Shown in pieces: positions 5,016 through 5,181 of a DNA stretch of 5,181 bases (position 1 is its first letter; the number at the start of each line of letters is the position of its first letter). Position numbers and translations under genes: made by a program. The stretch lies in the NCBI GenBank assembly GCA_035693105.1, contig DASSHC010000375.1, forward strand, positions 1 to 5,181, given 5' to 3'. This DNA is from DASSHC01 sp035693105. GTDB lineage: Bacteria > Chloroflexota > Chloroflexia > Thermomicrobiales > Thermomicrobiaceae. A model generated the notes under the pieces. It was not told where the DNA came from. It did not search any database and worked only from the letters and a program-made list of their open reading frames with translations.

Positions 5016-5181
5016 ATGCGTGTCCTGATCGTCGACGATGAGGCTGAGATTCGTGATGTCCTGGCCCTGCTGCTGGCGGGCGAGGATATCGAGGTGCTCG
5101 CGGCGGAGGACGGTTGGGAGGGCCTGCGGCTGGCGCGCGACGAGCAACCCGATCTGATCCTGATGGATATCCACATGCCGG
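5016..5181 (+). CDS. Response regulator, receiver domain (N-terminal part only)
   Basis: The visible 55 residues are the first half of a CheY-like receiver domain, which takes phosphate from a partner histidine kinase. MRVLIVDDEAEIRDVLALLL gives strand 1 and the acidic pair D7-D8 (with E9) that binds magnesium. LILMDIHMP (47-55) gives strand 3 with the phospho-acceptor D51. The conserved Thr/Ser, Lys and any output domain lie beyond the window, so it cannot be classed as single-domain, DNA-binding (OmpR, NarL) or enzymatic. AAGGGAG (5001-5007), eight bases before the ATG at 5016, supports the start. No kinase gene is present on the visible side. A long intergenic region with inverted repeats upstream suggests its own regulated promoter. 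Confidence 0.9.
   Translation, partial: MRVLIVDDEAEIRDVLALLLAGEDIEVLAAEDGWEGLRLARDEQPDLILMDIHMP

Noticed and set aside
4884..5174. Minus-strand open frames opposite the response regulator start
   Set aside because: The plus strand encodes an unmistakable receiver domain with a good ribosome binding site, so the minus frames are shadows.

Overview
The window is GC-rich bacterial DNA (third codon positions almost all G or C) with an ordinary chromosomal gene layout. Three things suggest Chloroflexota, perhaps a Sphaerobacter/Thermomicrobia-like lineage: the gene families, a DapF of the GVPHAV / ERGVEALTLACGTG subtype, and palindromic intergenic elements bounded by GTAGGGG and CCCCTAC. This placement is inferred from general familiarity, not from a search. 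No tRNA, rRNA, CRISPR array or insertion sequence is visible.

Layout. Positions 1-1683 (minus) hold an M3-family oligoendopeptidase F whose last few dozen residues lie beyond the left edge. Positions 1684-1911 are non-coding and carry two palindromic repeat elements. Positions 1912-2319 (DUF2203 protein) and 2334-3146 (dapF, diaminopimelate epimerase) form a tight minus-strand pair with dapF first. Positions 3147-3267 are a divergent promoter region with an interrupted dyad whose ends are the two outward-facing TACACT -10-like boxes. Positions 3268-4260 (plus) encode a GDP-mannose 4,6-dehydratase. A hairpin in the 49-base convergent gap (4261-4309) may terminate transcription from both sides. 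Positions 4310-4657 (minus) encode a small unrecognised coiled-coil-like protein. Positions 4658-5015 are a long, lower-GC divergent intergenic region with three inverted repeats. From 5016 to the right edge (plus) is the N-terminal receiver domain of a response regulator.

The genes do not form one pathway. DapF supplies meso-diaminopimelate for lysine and/or peptidoglycan. GMD makes GDP-4-keto-6-deoxymannose for deoxyhexoses of surface glycans. PepF degrades peptides in the cytosol. The response regulator is a signalling gene. I see no convincing undescribed multi-gene system. The points most worth a second look are the mirrored dapF/gmd promoter dyad, the inverted repeats upstream of the response regulator, the GTAGGGG palindromes, and a short AT3-rich patch in gmd that covers its conserved NHES motif and includes an unusual cysteine.
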